Assembly (NCBI RefSeq): GCF_003060865.1
Contig: NZ_CP028918.1
Coordinates: forward strand, 2,468,001-2,532,000
Origin: Gemmobacter aquarius
Lineage (GTDB): Bacteria > Pseudomonadota > Alphaproteobacteria > Rhodobacterales > Rhodobacteraceae
Length of the DNA: 64,000 nucleotides
Reading direction: 5' to 3'
This document shows, one piece after another, positions 16,808 through 25,757 of this stretch. A model generated the notes under the pieces. The model made no database searches, was not told the origin of the DNA, and saw only the letters and a program-made list of their open reading frames with translations. Each line of letters begins with the position of its first letter. The stretch's first letter is position 1. The translations under genes were made by a program, and so were the position numbers.

Positions 16808-17698
16808 CTAAGGTGCCGCCGAAATCACCCGGAAAACGCAAGGATCGGTCACCAGCTCGGGCGGGCTCATGCACAGCCCCTGCGCCACCTGCCAGGCTGC
16901 CAGCACCTTTGGCACGTAATCGCGCGTTTCCGCATAGGGCGGCACCCCGCGGTTGGCCGCAACCGCGCCCTCGCCCGCGTTATAGGCCGCCAGAACCATC
17001 AAGGGATCGCGGTCGAACCGCTTCATCAGCCAGTCCAGATAGGCCACCCCGCCCCTGATGTTCTCGTCCGGGTCCAGCGCATCGGCCACGCCGAAGCGTT
17101 GCGCGGTCGCGGGTATCAACTGCATCAGCCCCTGTGCCCCCGCGCTGCTTTCCGCCTCGACCTTCCCCGCGCTTTCCGTCGCGATGACCGCCAGCGCCAG
17201 CGCGGGTGATACCTCGGTCCCGACCGTGGCGCGCAGCAAAGCCTTGCCCCAGTCGTCCGCCAGCTTCTGCATCGCCTGCAAACGCGGTGCCTCGATGCGC
17301 GCGCCCCCTGGCCCTTCGGACAGCGCGGCCAGCGCCAGCGCAAAGCGCCCGTCCGCTTGCCCCAGCCCCGCAGGAACCGCATCCCAATACCAGCCATAAC
17401 GCGCAGCCGCCGATGGCAGCGGTCCCAGCGGGCGATCCCCGGCATCGGGCAGGGGCAGATCGGGCACCACGCGGGGCACAGTCGGCAAGGCCGCAAGCAG
17501 CCGCGCCTGTTCGACCGGATCGATCTGCACCGTTATCCGCTTGCCCGGCAGCACATCCCCCACGCGCACACGTTTAAAGGTGAAATCGGCGGCTGCGTCA
17601 GTCGTCTCTGCCACCGCTGCGCCCGTCGTCGCGCCTGAAACTGCGACCACACACACGCCGATCACGCAGATCGCCCCGATTCCCGCCCTCCGAACCAT
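16808..17698 (-). CDS. Exported lytic transglycosylase (SLT family)
   Basis: Cleaves peptidoglycan glycan strands to 1,6-anhydro ends in the periplasm. 296 residues: signal peptide or anchor at about 1-31 (AAVAETT); a poorly conserved linker to about 140; SLT domain at about 160-265. The domain shows the catalytic Glu in VIATESAGK (E175), SSAGAQGLMQLIP at 184-196 and AYNAGEGAV at 238-246. Divergent from the pilin genes of the Tad locus, so it may open the cell wall for pilus assembly; that link is positional only. Confidence 0.88.
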   Translation of the reverse strand: MVRRAGIGAICVIGVCVVAVSGATTGAAVAETTDAAADFTFKRVRVGDVLPGKRITVQIDPVEQARLLAALPTVPRVVPDLPLPDAGDRPLGPLPSAAARYGWYWDAVPAGLGQADGRFALALAALSEGPGGARIEAPRLQAMQKLADDWGKALLRATVGTEVSPALALAVIATESAGKVEAESSAGAQGLMQLIPATAQRFGVADALDPDENIRGGVAYLDWLMKRFDRDPLMVLAAYNAGEGAVAANRGVPPYAETRDYVPKVLAAWQVAQGLCMSPPELVTDPCVFRVISAAP

Positions 17699-18054
17699 CC
17701 CGCGCCGCCATCCCTTGCCTCTCCAGACTATCGCAAGGAATCATGCTTTTGGCCACCGCAACACGGGCCAAAGGTGTCCGTTTCGCCCAAAGTGTTAACA
17801 AAACCCGTCATTTTACATACTTAAGGATGGTTAATATGTCCAAAAGTTACTTAATTCCAAACACTTATAATTTTACGCAGAAAAAACACCGCTGCCGGAA
17901 AATGCCCGGCTCACCCCAAAATCAGGCCACGATTGGGGGGCTATATATGCCCATGCCGAACGGGATCGGATGGAACAGAGGCCAGACGAAACAGCACCCG
18001 CCGGCAGACAAAGTGAAACCGAAGTGAACCGTTTAACCAGTAAGGAACGACCAA
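17699..18054 (+). promoter_or_regulatory. Leader region of the first pilin gene
   Basis: 356 bases without a gene. The part at 17800-17885 is strikingly AT-rich for this genome and carries TTAA-GGATGG-TTAA at 17821-17834. The block 17928-18000 (CCACGATT, GGGGGCTA, GCCGAACGG, GGAACAGAGGCC) is repeated in diverged form at 18907-18985 before the third pilin, so leader and pilin were duplicated together. The Shine-Dalgarno TAAGGA lies 9-10 bases before ATG 18055. Confidence 0.6.
17821..17834. promoter_or_regulatory. TTAA-N6-TTAA site (CtrA-like) before pilin 1
   Basis: TTAAGGATGGTTAA. It matches 12 of 14 bases of the site at 18854-18867 upstream of the third pilin. CtrA, which controls pilin genes in Caulobacter, prefers TTAA-N7-TTAA; the spacer here is 6, so CtrA binding is only a suggestion. 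Confidence 0.45.
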
Positions 18055-18231
18055 ATGCTGAAGCTCAAGAACCTGTTCAAGAAATTCTCCGCCGCTGAAG
18101 CTGGCGCTGTGACCGTTGACTGGGTGGTGCTTGCCGCCGCTGTCGTGGGTCTGTCGGCTGTTGTCGGCACCACCGTCAAGACCGCCATCGATTCCAAGGC
18201 CAACGCGATCTCGACCTCGATCGGCAGCTAA
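18055..18231 (+). CDS. Flp-type small pilin 1
   Basis: 58 residues: a basic leader MLKLKNLFKKFSAAEAG, then AVTVDWVVLAAAVVGLSAVV, a hydrophobic helix that follows the Gly-Ala prepilin cleavage site (after G17). Major-subunit candidate of the Tad pilus. Canonical Flp pilins have Glu-Tyr at mature positions 5-6; this family has Asp-Trp (VDW). The start is set by TAAGGA upstream and by identity with pilins 2 and 3. Followed by a stem-loop at 18246-18274. Confidence 0.85.
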   Translation: MLKLKNLFKKFSAAEAGAVTVDWVVLAAAVVGLSAVVGTTVKTAIDSKANAISTSIGS

Positions 18232-18245
18232 GGCTGAAAAATCGA

Positions 18246-18274
18246 CTGCGACACGCTATAAACGCGGGTCGCAG
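18246..18274 (+). terminator. Stem-loop after pilin 1
   Basis: CTGCGAC / GTCGCAG, a perfect 7-bp stem 14 bases after the pilin stop. There is no U-run. Probably a stabiliser or partial attenuator at the cistron end. Confidence 0.5.
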
Positions 18275-18458
18275 CCGCCACTCACCTCCAGCAACCGACC
18301 GGATCCACGCCCTGCGATGGGCTTCACTCCGGTCGCAACGATCCGAACGTCGCACCTATCCCAAGGCAGGTGCGTAGTCCCCTCGTGCGGGCCACCTTTT
18401 CCGGTCAAAGCCCGCGCATCTCCCAAACTTCACGTAACCCATTGCAAGGACCCATCCC

Positions 18459-18635
18459 ATGCACATGCTCAAAAATCTGTTCAAGAAATTCTCCACCGCC
18501 GAAGCCGGCGCCGTGACCGTCGACTGGGTGGTCCTGACCGCCGCAGTTGTGGGCCTCTCGGCTGTCGTCGGCGGCACGGTCAAGACCGCCGTCGAGACGA
18601 AGGCCACCGCAATCCAGACCTCGATCGGCCAGTAA
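18459..18635 (+). CDS. Flp-type small pilin 2
   Basis: 58 residues, about 80% identical by eye to pilin 1: MHMLKNLFKKFSTAEAG, then AVTVDWVVLTAAVVGLSAVV, then a variable polar tail. Same processing site after G17 and the same Asp-Trp in place of Glu-Tyr. AAGGA sits 9 bases before ATG 18459; the second ATG (18465) is also possible. It has its own 200-bp spacer without the AT-rich leader, so it is probably co-transcribed with pilin 1. Followed by the hairpin at 18650-18680. Confidence 0.85.
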   Translation: MHMLKNLFKKFSTAEAGAVTVDWVVLTAAVVGLSAVVGGTVKTAVETKATAIQTSIGQ

Positions 18636-18649
18636 TCGGACGTTGCTCA

Positions 18650-18680
18650 TTGCGGCCCCCTGCTCAGGCGAGGGCCGCAA
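18650..18680 (+). terminator. Stem-loop after pilin 2
   Basis: TTGCGGCCC / GGGCCGCAA, a perfect 9-bp stem with a 13-base loop, 15 bases after the stop. It is GC-rich with no clear U-tract. It could end the pilin 1-2 transcript before the next leader. Confidence 0.6.
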
Positions 18681-18853
18681 TACCCCCCGGATACCACTAC
18701 CGACCATGCGACTCGCCCGTCTGACTCCACCTCTTCGGCAATGAATCCATCCGAAAGGTGGCAATTCTGCCCAAATTGGCGCCAAACGGTCAGTCAAGCT
18801 GGTCAAAAGTCTGGGGCATCTGAAAAAGTTTCAAGCCGGATCAGAGGCTTGAG

Positions 18854-18867
18854 TTAAAGATAGTTAA
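18854..18867. promoter_or_regulatory. TTAA-N6-TTAA site (CtrA-like) before pilin 3
   Basis: TTAAAGATAGTTAA, sharing the spacing and 12 of 14 bases with 17821-17834. It sits in a 392-bp gene-free region (18636-19027) whose 3' half (18907-18985) is a diverged copy of the pilin 1 leader. The shared site argues for common control of both pilin transcripts. Confidence 0.45.
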
Positions 18868-19027
18868 AATCCTGCGGTGCGCTGCGATTGCCCTAGGCAT
18901 TCCCAACTGCCGCCACGATTCGAGGGCTAATTGACCCCACGCCGAACGGTGATCGCCCGGAACAGAGGCCGGACCGAAATGACCCGAACGGAGTGGAACT
19001 CGAAGCAACGTGTAAAGGATGACGACC

Positions 19028-19210
19028 ATGCTGAAGCTCAAGAATATGTTCAAGAAGTTCTCCCTCGCCGAAGCTGGCGCCGTGACCGTGGACTGGGTGG
19101 TTCTGACCGCCGCTGTCGTCGGCCTGGCCGCCGTGGTTGGTGGCACCGTCAAGAACGCCATCAACGCCAAAGGCAACGCGATTTCGACCTCGATCGCCGC
19201 GACCAACTGA
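19028..19210 (+). CDS. Flp-type small pilin 3
   Basis: 60 residues: MLKLKNMFKKFSLAEAG, AVTVDWVVLTAAVVGLAAVV, then a polar tail ending in AATN. Closest to pilin 1. The start is ATG 19028, with AAAGGA 8 bases upstream, matching the N-terminus of pilin 1; the in-frame ATG at 19019 overlaps that Shine-Dalgarno and is rejected. Prepilin cleavage is expected after G17. Asp-Trp variant as in the others. Followed by a very strong hairpin at 19235-19271. Confidence 0.85.
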   Translation: MLKLKNMFKKFSLAEAGAVTVDWVVLTAAVVGLAAVVGGTVKNAINAKGNAISTSIAATN

Positions 19211-19234
19211 TCGCGCGGGATCGGGATTGACGAA

Positions 19235-19271
19235 GGTCGCGGCCATGTGCGCTCGCAACATGGCCGCGACC
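19235..19271 (+). terminator. Very strong stem-loop after pilin 3
   Basis: GGTCGCGGCCATGT / ACATGGCCGCGACC, a perfect 14-bp stem with a 9-base loop, beginning 25 bases after the stop. No U-tract follows. The most stable of the four hairpins that follow the pilin cistrons. Confidence 0.65.
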
Positions 19272-19352
19272 GTCCCAACCGGGCCCAACCGGGCCAAACT
19301 GGAATGGCGCACCGCTCGCGCCCTTCCCTTCAACCAGTGCAGGAGGACGACA

Positions 19353-19544
19353 ATGTCGCCACGTCTCCTAATGAAAAGACTGCTGCGCCGTGGATTGCGC
19401 GACGAAACCGGCGCCGTCACGGCCGACTGGGTTGTGCTGACCGCGCTCGTGGTCGGCCTCGCCGGTGCATTGATGACGATCCTGCAAGACCCGATCAACA
19501 ACGGCGGTACGGTCATCGCCAACAGGATTGCAGGTTCGAACTAA
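19353..19544 (+). CDS. Flp-type small pilin 4 (divergent)
   Basis: 63 residues: MSPRLLMKRLLRRGLRDETG, AVTADWVVLTALVVGLAGAL, then a longer polar tail. It keeps the Gly-Ala processing site (after G20) and Asp-Trp, but the leader is Arg-rich and the tail differs (PINNGG), so it is a minor pilin or specialised subunit rather than a recent copy. AGGAGG lies 6 bases before ATG 19353. A small hairpin CCGTCCGC-GCAA-GCGGGCGG (19545-19564) follows directly after the stop. cpaB starts 79 bases later. Confidence 0.8.
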   Translation: MSPRLLMKRLLRRGLRDETGAVTADWVVLTALVVGLAGALMTILQDPINNGGTVIANRIAGSN

Positions 19545-19564
19545 CCGTCCGCGCAAGCGGGCGG
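19545..19564 (+). terminator. Stem-loop after pilin 4
   Basis: CCGTCCGC-GCAA-GCGGGCGG, an 8-bp stem (one G-T pair) with a GNRA tetraloop, immediately after the stop. It lies between the pilin cistron and cpaB and fits a segmental-stability hairpin. Confidence 0.55.
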
Positions 19565-19623
19565 CCGATTGCGTAATTGGTTCAGGATCGGCCCAGTCAG
19601 GCCGGGCAAAAGGGTAAAGACAC

Positions 19624-20469
19624 ATGCGTGCGATGTTCGGACTTGTGCTTCTGATCGGCATGGCCCTCGCGGGGTTCGCCGTCTACATGGCCCAAGGCTA
19701 TATCAACCAGACGGAAAGCGCCCTGACGCAAGAACGCAGCTTCCGCGAACAGTTGGGCGAAGTCGTCCCGGTCTATGTGGTCACCAAAGCCCTGCGCTTC
19801 GGCGAACCCGTCACCAAAGAGGACGTGCAGACCATCTACTGGCAGAAAGCGTCCCTTCCCGACGGCACCTTTGCCGACGAAGCCTCGCTGTTTCCGCCAG
19901 ATGCCGACAAGCCGCGCTACGTGCTGCGCCCCATGGAAAAATTCGAACCCGTCCTCGCCATCAAGGTCACCAAACCCGGCGAACCCGCAGGCCTCGTCGG
20001 CGCCCTCCAACGCGGCATGCGCGCCTTTGCGGTGCGGGTCGACGTGTCGTCGGGTGTCTCGGGCTTCGTCTATCCCGGAAACTCGGTCGACATCTATTGG
20101 ACCGGCGGTACTCCGAACGGCGACGTGACGCGCCTGATCGAAACCAACGTCTCGATCATCGCAGTTGACCAATCCGCATCAGGCGATGCAACCGGCGGCG
20201 CCATCGTCGCCCAGACCGTAACGGTCGCCGTGACGCCGGAACAGGTCGCACGGCTTGCCCAGGCCCAGGCGACCGGTCGTCTCGCGCTCTCGCTCGTCGG
20301 CACCAACGATGACAGCGTCACCGCCTCGGTCGAGGCCGACACCCAGTCGCTCCTCGGCGCGGTCGAACCGCAACAGGTCGTCACGGCTGCACCCGCAGCG
20401 CAAGTCTGCACCATCAAGACCCGCAAGGGAGCCGAGGTTCTGGAAATTCCGATCCCCTGCACGAACTGA
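19624..20469 (+). CDS. cpaB: Flp pilus assembly protein CpaB/RcpC
   Basis: Periplasmic partner of the Tad secretin. 281 residues: one N-terminal membrane anchor (about 4-24), then a SAF-type domain (VPVYVVTKALRFGEPVTKEDV, about 48-68) and the RcpC/CpaB core (GMRAFAVRVDVSSGVSGFVYPGNSVDIYWT, about 136-165). It ends with two cysteines (QVCTIKT, IPCTN) that may form a disulfide. Start at ATG 19624 after AAAGGG. First assembly gene after the pilins. Confidence 0.92.
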   Translation: MRAMFGLVLLIGMALAGFAVYMAQGYINQTESALTQERSFREQLGEVVPVYVVTKALRFGEPVTKEDVQTIYWQKASLPDGTFADEASLFPPDADKPRYVLRPMEKFEPVLAIKVTKPGEPAGLVGALQRGMRAFAVRVDVSSGVSGFVYPGNSVDIYWTGGTPNGDVTRLIETNVSIIAVDQSASGDATGGAIVAQTVTVAVTPEQVARLAQAQATGRLALSLVGTNDDSVTASVEADTQSLLGAVEPQQVVTAAPAAQVCTIKTRKGAEVLEIPIPCTN

Positions 20470-20488
20470 CCTTTTGGCACAACGCAGC

Positions 20489-20514
20489 GCGGCGGTCCCA
20501 TCGCGGGCCGCCGC
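20489..20514 (+). terminator. Hairpin between cpaB and cpaC
   Basis: GCGGCGG / CCGCCGC with an inner CCC/GGG, starting 20 bases after the cpaB stop. No U-tract. The remaining intergenic bases to 20672 hold no promoter that I can call with confidence. Confidence 0.5.
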
Positions 20515-20672
20515 TTCGATTCAACACGGGTCTTGGTCAATTCTGCCACTTATCCACATCAGCATTTCCCGCCAAGGTTTTGATTCTTGCAATAAATGCC
20601 GCTCTAGGGCATTTTGCCTGCAAGATCGGGCAACCAAGACCCGTAAGCGGTGATCGAAAGGGCAGGTCACAT

Positions 20673-22049
20673 ATGCGTACCGGATTGCTGAAATCAGCCG
20701 CCATGCTGGGGCTTGCCCTTGCATGGGCCGCACCCATGACGGCCTTTGCCGAAACGCTGCGCGTGCTGTCCGGCACTGCTTCCGAACCGCTTTCCGTGCC
20801 GATGAACCGCGCCGTGGTCGTCGAAAGCGACACGCCCTTTGCCGAGCTGTCCATCGCCAACCCCGGCATCGCCGACATATCGACCTTGTCCGACAGGTCG
20901 ATCTACGTTCTGGGCAAAACCCCCGGCCGCACCACGCTCACGCTCCTGTCGGCCGAAGGCAAGCTGATCACCAATGTCGAAGTGCAGGTCACGCCCGACA
21001 TCGGCGAATTCAAGGAACGGCTGAAACAGATCCTGCCCGACGAAACGATCGAGGTGCGGACCGCAAACGACGGCATCGTCCTGTCGGGAACCGTCTCGTC
21101 CATCGCCAAACTCGACCGCGCCATGGAACTCGCCGACCGCTACGCCCCCGGCCGCGTCTCGAACCTGATGAGCGTGGGCGGAACCCAGCAAGTCATGCTC
21201 AAGGTCCGCTTCGCCGAGATGCAGCGGTCGGTGTCCAAGAACCTGTCCTCCTCGATCGCCATCGGCGGCGACCGTCTGGGCGCCGAAACCGGCACTTACC
21301 TCAATGGCAGCAACCAGCTTGGCGGCCCCAACAGGCTCCGCAGCGATGCGTCGGGCGGCATTTCGATCGGCGCAGGGGTAGGCTCGCTCGAATTCGAAGT
21401 CCTGCTCGAGGCGCTCGAAGCCAAAGGCGTCGTCCGTACCCTCGCCGAACCGAACCTGACGGCGCTTTCGGGACAAGAGGCCTCGTTCCTTGCGGGCGGC
21501 GAATACCCTGTCCCGGTGGCCGATGCCGATAGTGTCAAGGTCGATTACAAACCCTTCGGGGTCGAGCTGACCTTCACCCCCACCGTCCTCGACGGCGGTC
21601 TGATGAACCTGCAACTTGCCGCCACCGTGTCGTCCATCGACAGCACCGTGACACAGGAAGCGGCGGGCATCACGCTCAACGCCTTCAAGACCCGCAAGAC
21701 ATCGACCACCGTCGAAATGCGCGACGGCGAAAGTTTCGCCATCGCAGGTCTCTTGCAAGACGACTTCCGCGACAGCACCAACTCGATCCCGTGGCTCGGA
21801 GACGTACCGATCCTCGGCGCGCTGTTCCGCTCGGCCTCCTACCAGCGCAACCAGTCCGAACTGGTCATCATCATCACCCCGCATCTCGTCACCCCCACCC
21901 GGGGCGAGGCGCTGGCCCTGCCCACCGACCGCATCCGCATCCCGACCGAAGGCGAACTGTTCCTCTTCGGCAAAGTCGCAGGCAAAGGCGCCGCAGGCGA
22001 AGTCGCGCGACAGGATTTCAGCGGGTCCTACGGCTATACGATGGAATGA
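20673..22049 (+). CDS. cpaC: Tad pilus secretin CpaC/RcpA
   Basis: Outer-membrane secretin pore of the Tad pilus. 458 residues: signal peptide at about 1-27 (AAPMTAFAE); N-terminal pilus-associated domain with PMNRAVVVESDTPFAELSIA; a BON-like region near 110-170; secretin domain from about 215 with VPVADADSVKVDYKPFGVEL and the C-terminal ELVIIITPHLVTP. The in-frame start 31 codons earlier is rejected because it would not give a signal peptide. Its stop overlaps the next start as ATGA. Confidence 0.94.
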   Translation: MRTGLLKSAAMLGLALAWAAPMTAFAETLRVLSGTASEPLSVPMNRAVVVESDTPFAELSIANPGIADISTLSDRSIYVLGKTPGRTTLTLLSAEGKLITNVEVQVTPDIGEFKERLKQILPDETIEVRTANDGIVLSGTVSSIAKLDRAMELADRYAPGRVSNLMSVGGTQQVMLKVRFAEMQRSVSKNLSSSIAIGGDRLGAETGTYLNGSNQLGGPNRLRSDASGGISIGAGVGSLEFEVLLEALEAKGVVRTLAEPNLTALSGQEASFLAGGEYPVPVADADSVKVDYKPFGVELTFTPTVLDGGLMNLQLAATVSSIDSTVTQEAAGITLNAFKTRKTSTTVEMRDGESFAIAGLLQDDFRDSTNSIPWLGDVPILGALFRSASYQRNQSELVIIITPHLVTPTRGEALALPTDRIRIPTEGELFLFGKVAGKGAAGEVARQDFSGSYGYTME

Positions 22050-22714
22050 GACGGATGATGAAACGCGCCGCCCCCCTCCTGCTGATCACAGCCCTTTCGC
22101 TTGCCGCCTGCGGCAAGATCGAAGACCGCGTCGCCGGCGCGGAAGTCGACGAAGGCGGCTTCGGCAACGCCACGCTGAACAACATGCTCGTCCAGACCGG
22201 TCAGCGTGACGCCACCTTTGCGCTCGGCACGCGCTTCGCCTCCGAAGTGGCGCCGACGATAACCTTTGCCTTCAACTCGGCGCAAATCACGCCCGAGGCC
22301 CGCGCCGTCCTCTTGCGTCAGGCCGACTGGATCCGCCAATTCCCCGAATTGCGCTTTTCGGTCTATGGCCATACCGATGCCGTAGGCTCGAACGCCTATA
22401 ACCAGTCGCTCGGCAAGCGCCGCGCGCAGGCCGTCGTCAATTTCTTCGCCTCGCAGGGTATCTCGCCCAGCCGCCTTCAGGCGCTCGTGTCCTACGGCGA
22501 AACCCGCCCCGTCATCGCAACGCCCGGACCGGAACAGGAAAACCGCCGCACCGTGACCGAGGTGTCGGGTTTCGTCAAAACCTATCCCGGCCTGCTCGAC
22601 GGCAAATATGCCCAGGTCGTCTATCGCGAATACATCAAATCCGCGACCCCGGCTTCGGCCGCAGCCCCCGCCGCTGCAGCTGCACCGGCCGCACCGGCCG
22701 CACCCGCCCAATAA
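22046..22714 (+). CDS. OmpA-domain lipoprotein of the Tad locus (CpaD position)
   Basis: 222 residues. The signal peptide ends in a lipobox (LSLAAC), so it is an outer-membrane lipoprotein. The C-terminal OmpA-like peptidoglycan-binding domain (about 70-180) shows TFAFNSAQITPEARAVL, VYGHTDAVGSNAYNQSLGKR and RLQALVSYGE. It ends in an Ala/Pro-rich tail. It overlaps the cpaC stop by ATGA and sits where cpaD lies in Caulobacter, so it may anchor the secretin to the wall. That role is inferred. Confidence 0.85.
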   Translation: MRRMMKRAAPLLLITALSLAACGKIEDRVAGAEVDEGGFGNATLNNMLVQTGQRDATFALGTRFASEVAPTITFAFNSAQITPEARAVLLRQADWIRQFPELRFSVYGHTDAVGSNAYNQSLGKRRAQAVVNFFASQGISPSRLQALVSYGETRPVIATPGPEQENRRTVTEVSGFVKTYPGLLDGKYAQVVYREYIKSATPASAAAPAAAAAPAAPAAPAQ

Positions 22715-22724
22715 CACAGGTCAA

Positions 22725-22746
22725 GCGGCCCATAGGTATGGGCCGC
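22725..22746 (+). terminator. Hairpin after the OmpA-like lipoprotein gene
   Basis: GCGGCCCATA-GG-TATGGGCCGC, a perfect 10-bp palindrome 11 bases after the stop. No U-tract follows. The rest of the gap to cpaE (22747-22958) shows only the cpaE Shine-Dalgarno. Confidence 0.6.
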
Positions 22747-22958
22747 GATTGTGGTCGCTGCGCGAACCAAAGCGCCTCCGAACCGGCCAAACCCCGTAAA
22801 AACCAAACAATCACGATCTTTTAGCCCAAGAATCGCCACCATTCCCCCCAGCTTGTCCCTCGATGGAACAGCTGCGCGGGCAAGATGCCGCGCCGGATTT
22901 CGGGAAGCGGCGAATCACTCCGCCCCCGCGATCCGCAAGATCAAAGGACCAAAGGGCG

Positions 22959-24263
22959 ATGAGCACGGCAGTCAATCTTCAACCGGAACCGGCTGACATA
23001 GTGGCCTGCACTATCTCGCGGGATGTGCAGAATTTTGACCTGTTGATCGATGACATGGAGCTGGAGCTCGGCGAAAACTGGGGCGACCTTTCCTTCGACG
23101 AAGCCCGCGAATACCTGACCCAACCTGACGCGGCCACGCTCGAATTCGTGGCCATCGCCGTCAACGCGGAAGACGAAGGCGACCTGACGCGCATCACCGA
23201 CGTCATCCGCGCCGCCAAGGAAAAGCACATCAAAGTCATCCTGATCGCCGACCAGATCAGCCCCGCAAGCCTGCACCAGCTTTTGCGCCTCGGGGCCGAT
23301 GATTTCGTGCCCTACCCGCTTCCCGACGGCGCATTGAAAGAGGCGATCGAACGCATCCGCAAACCTGCGCCCGTCGCGCCTGCGGCAGTTGCAGCAGTTG
23401 CGGCGCCCGCTACGGTCACCCACCTGCACGCCGTTCCGTCCGAACCCGCCGCCCACGCCCCCACCTTCAAGGCAAAGGGTGATCGCAACGGCGTCGTCCT
23501 GCCCGTCCACGGCCTTGCAGGCGGCTCGGGCGCATCGACCTTCGCGGTCAACCTCGCATGGGAACTTGCAACGATCACCAAAACCGACGCCCCGCGCGTC
23601 TGCCTTCTGGATTTCGACTTCCAATACGGCTCGGTCGCGACCTACCTCGACTTGCCGCGCAAGGAAGCGGTGTTCGAACTCTTGTCCGACACCGGCGCCG
23701 CCGACAGCGACACCTTCCTCGGCGCGATGCTGACCTATAACGACAAGCTGCACGTCCTGACCGCGCCCGCCGATATGCTGCCGCTCGACATCGTGGCATC
23801 CGAAGACATCGCACGCATCATCGACATGGCGCAGTCGAACTTCGATTTCGTCGTGATCGACATGCCCAAGACCATCGTCGTCTGGACCGAAACCGTCCTG
23901 ACCCGCGCCCATGTCTATTTCGCCACGATGGACCTCGACCTGCGCTCGGCCCAGAACGTGCTGCGCCTCGTGCGGGCGCTCAAGGCTGAAACCCTGCCGC
24001 ATGAAAAACTGCGCTACGTGCTCAATCGCGCCCCGAAATTCACCGACCTGTCCGGCAAGTCTCGCGTGAAACGCATGGCCGAAAGCCTTGATATCAAACT
24101 CGAAGTGCAGGTGCCCGATGGTGGCCCTCCGGTGACCCAAGCCAATGACCACGGCCAGCCCTTGGCCGAAATCGCGCCGAAGAACCCGCTTCGCCGCGAA
24201 ATCCAGAAAATCGCCAAATCGATCTACGACCTGAACAAGGCCGTCGAGACGGGCAAGAAATGA
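22959..24263 (+). CDS. cpaE: CpaE/TadZ-family pilus localisation ATPase
   Basis: Positions the Tad machine in the cell. 434 residues: a divergent response-regulator-like N-terminal domain (about 15-135), an Ala/Pro linker (about 140-165), and a ParA/MinD-type ATPase domain (about 175-420). The deviant Walker A is LAGGSGASTFAVNLA near 188-202, where canonical CpaE has GGVGA; the signature Lys is missing, as in several TadZ proteins. Walker B-like regions: VCLLDFDFQYG and VVIDMP. Start ATG 22959 after AAAGG. Confidence 0.92.
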   Translation: MSTAVNLQPEPADIVACTISRDVQNFDLLIDDMELELGENWGDLSFDEAREYLTQPDAATLEFVAIAVNAEDEGDLTRITDVIRAAKEKHIKVILIADQISPASLHQLLRLGADDFVPYPLPDGALKEAIERIRKPAPVAPAAVAAVAAPATVTHLHAVPSEPAAHAPTFKAKGDRNGVVLPVHGLAGGSGASTFAVNLAWELATITKTDAPRVCLLDFDFQYGSVATYLDLPRKEAVFELLSDTGAADSDTFLGAMLTYNDKLHVLTAPADMLPLDIVASEDIARIIDMAQSNFDFVVIDMPKTIVVWTETVLTRAHVYFATMDLDLRSAQNVLRLVRALKAETLPHEKLRYVLNRAPKFTDLSGKSRVKRMAESLDIKLEVQVPDGGPPVTQANDHGQPLAEIAPKNPLRREIQKIAKSIYDLNKAVETGKK

Positions 24264-24289
24264 CCATTCGGCCTGGGGGGGCCTGACCC

Positions 24290-25750
<1,461 letters not shown>

Positions 25751-25757
25751 GTGACCC

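Noticed and set aside
17935-17960. Sigma-54 promoter (GG-N10-GC) before pilin 1
   Set aside because: The spacing can be met only by choosing within a G-run, and the TGGCAC and TTGC blocks are absent; the duplicated leader before pilin 3 does not keep it.
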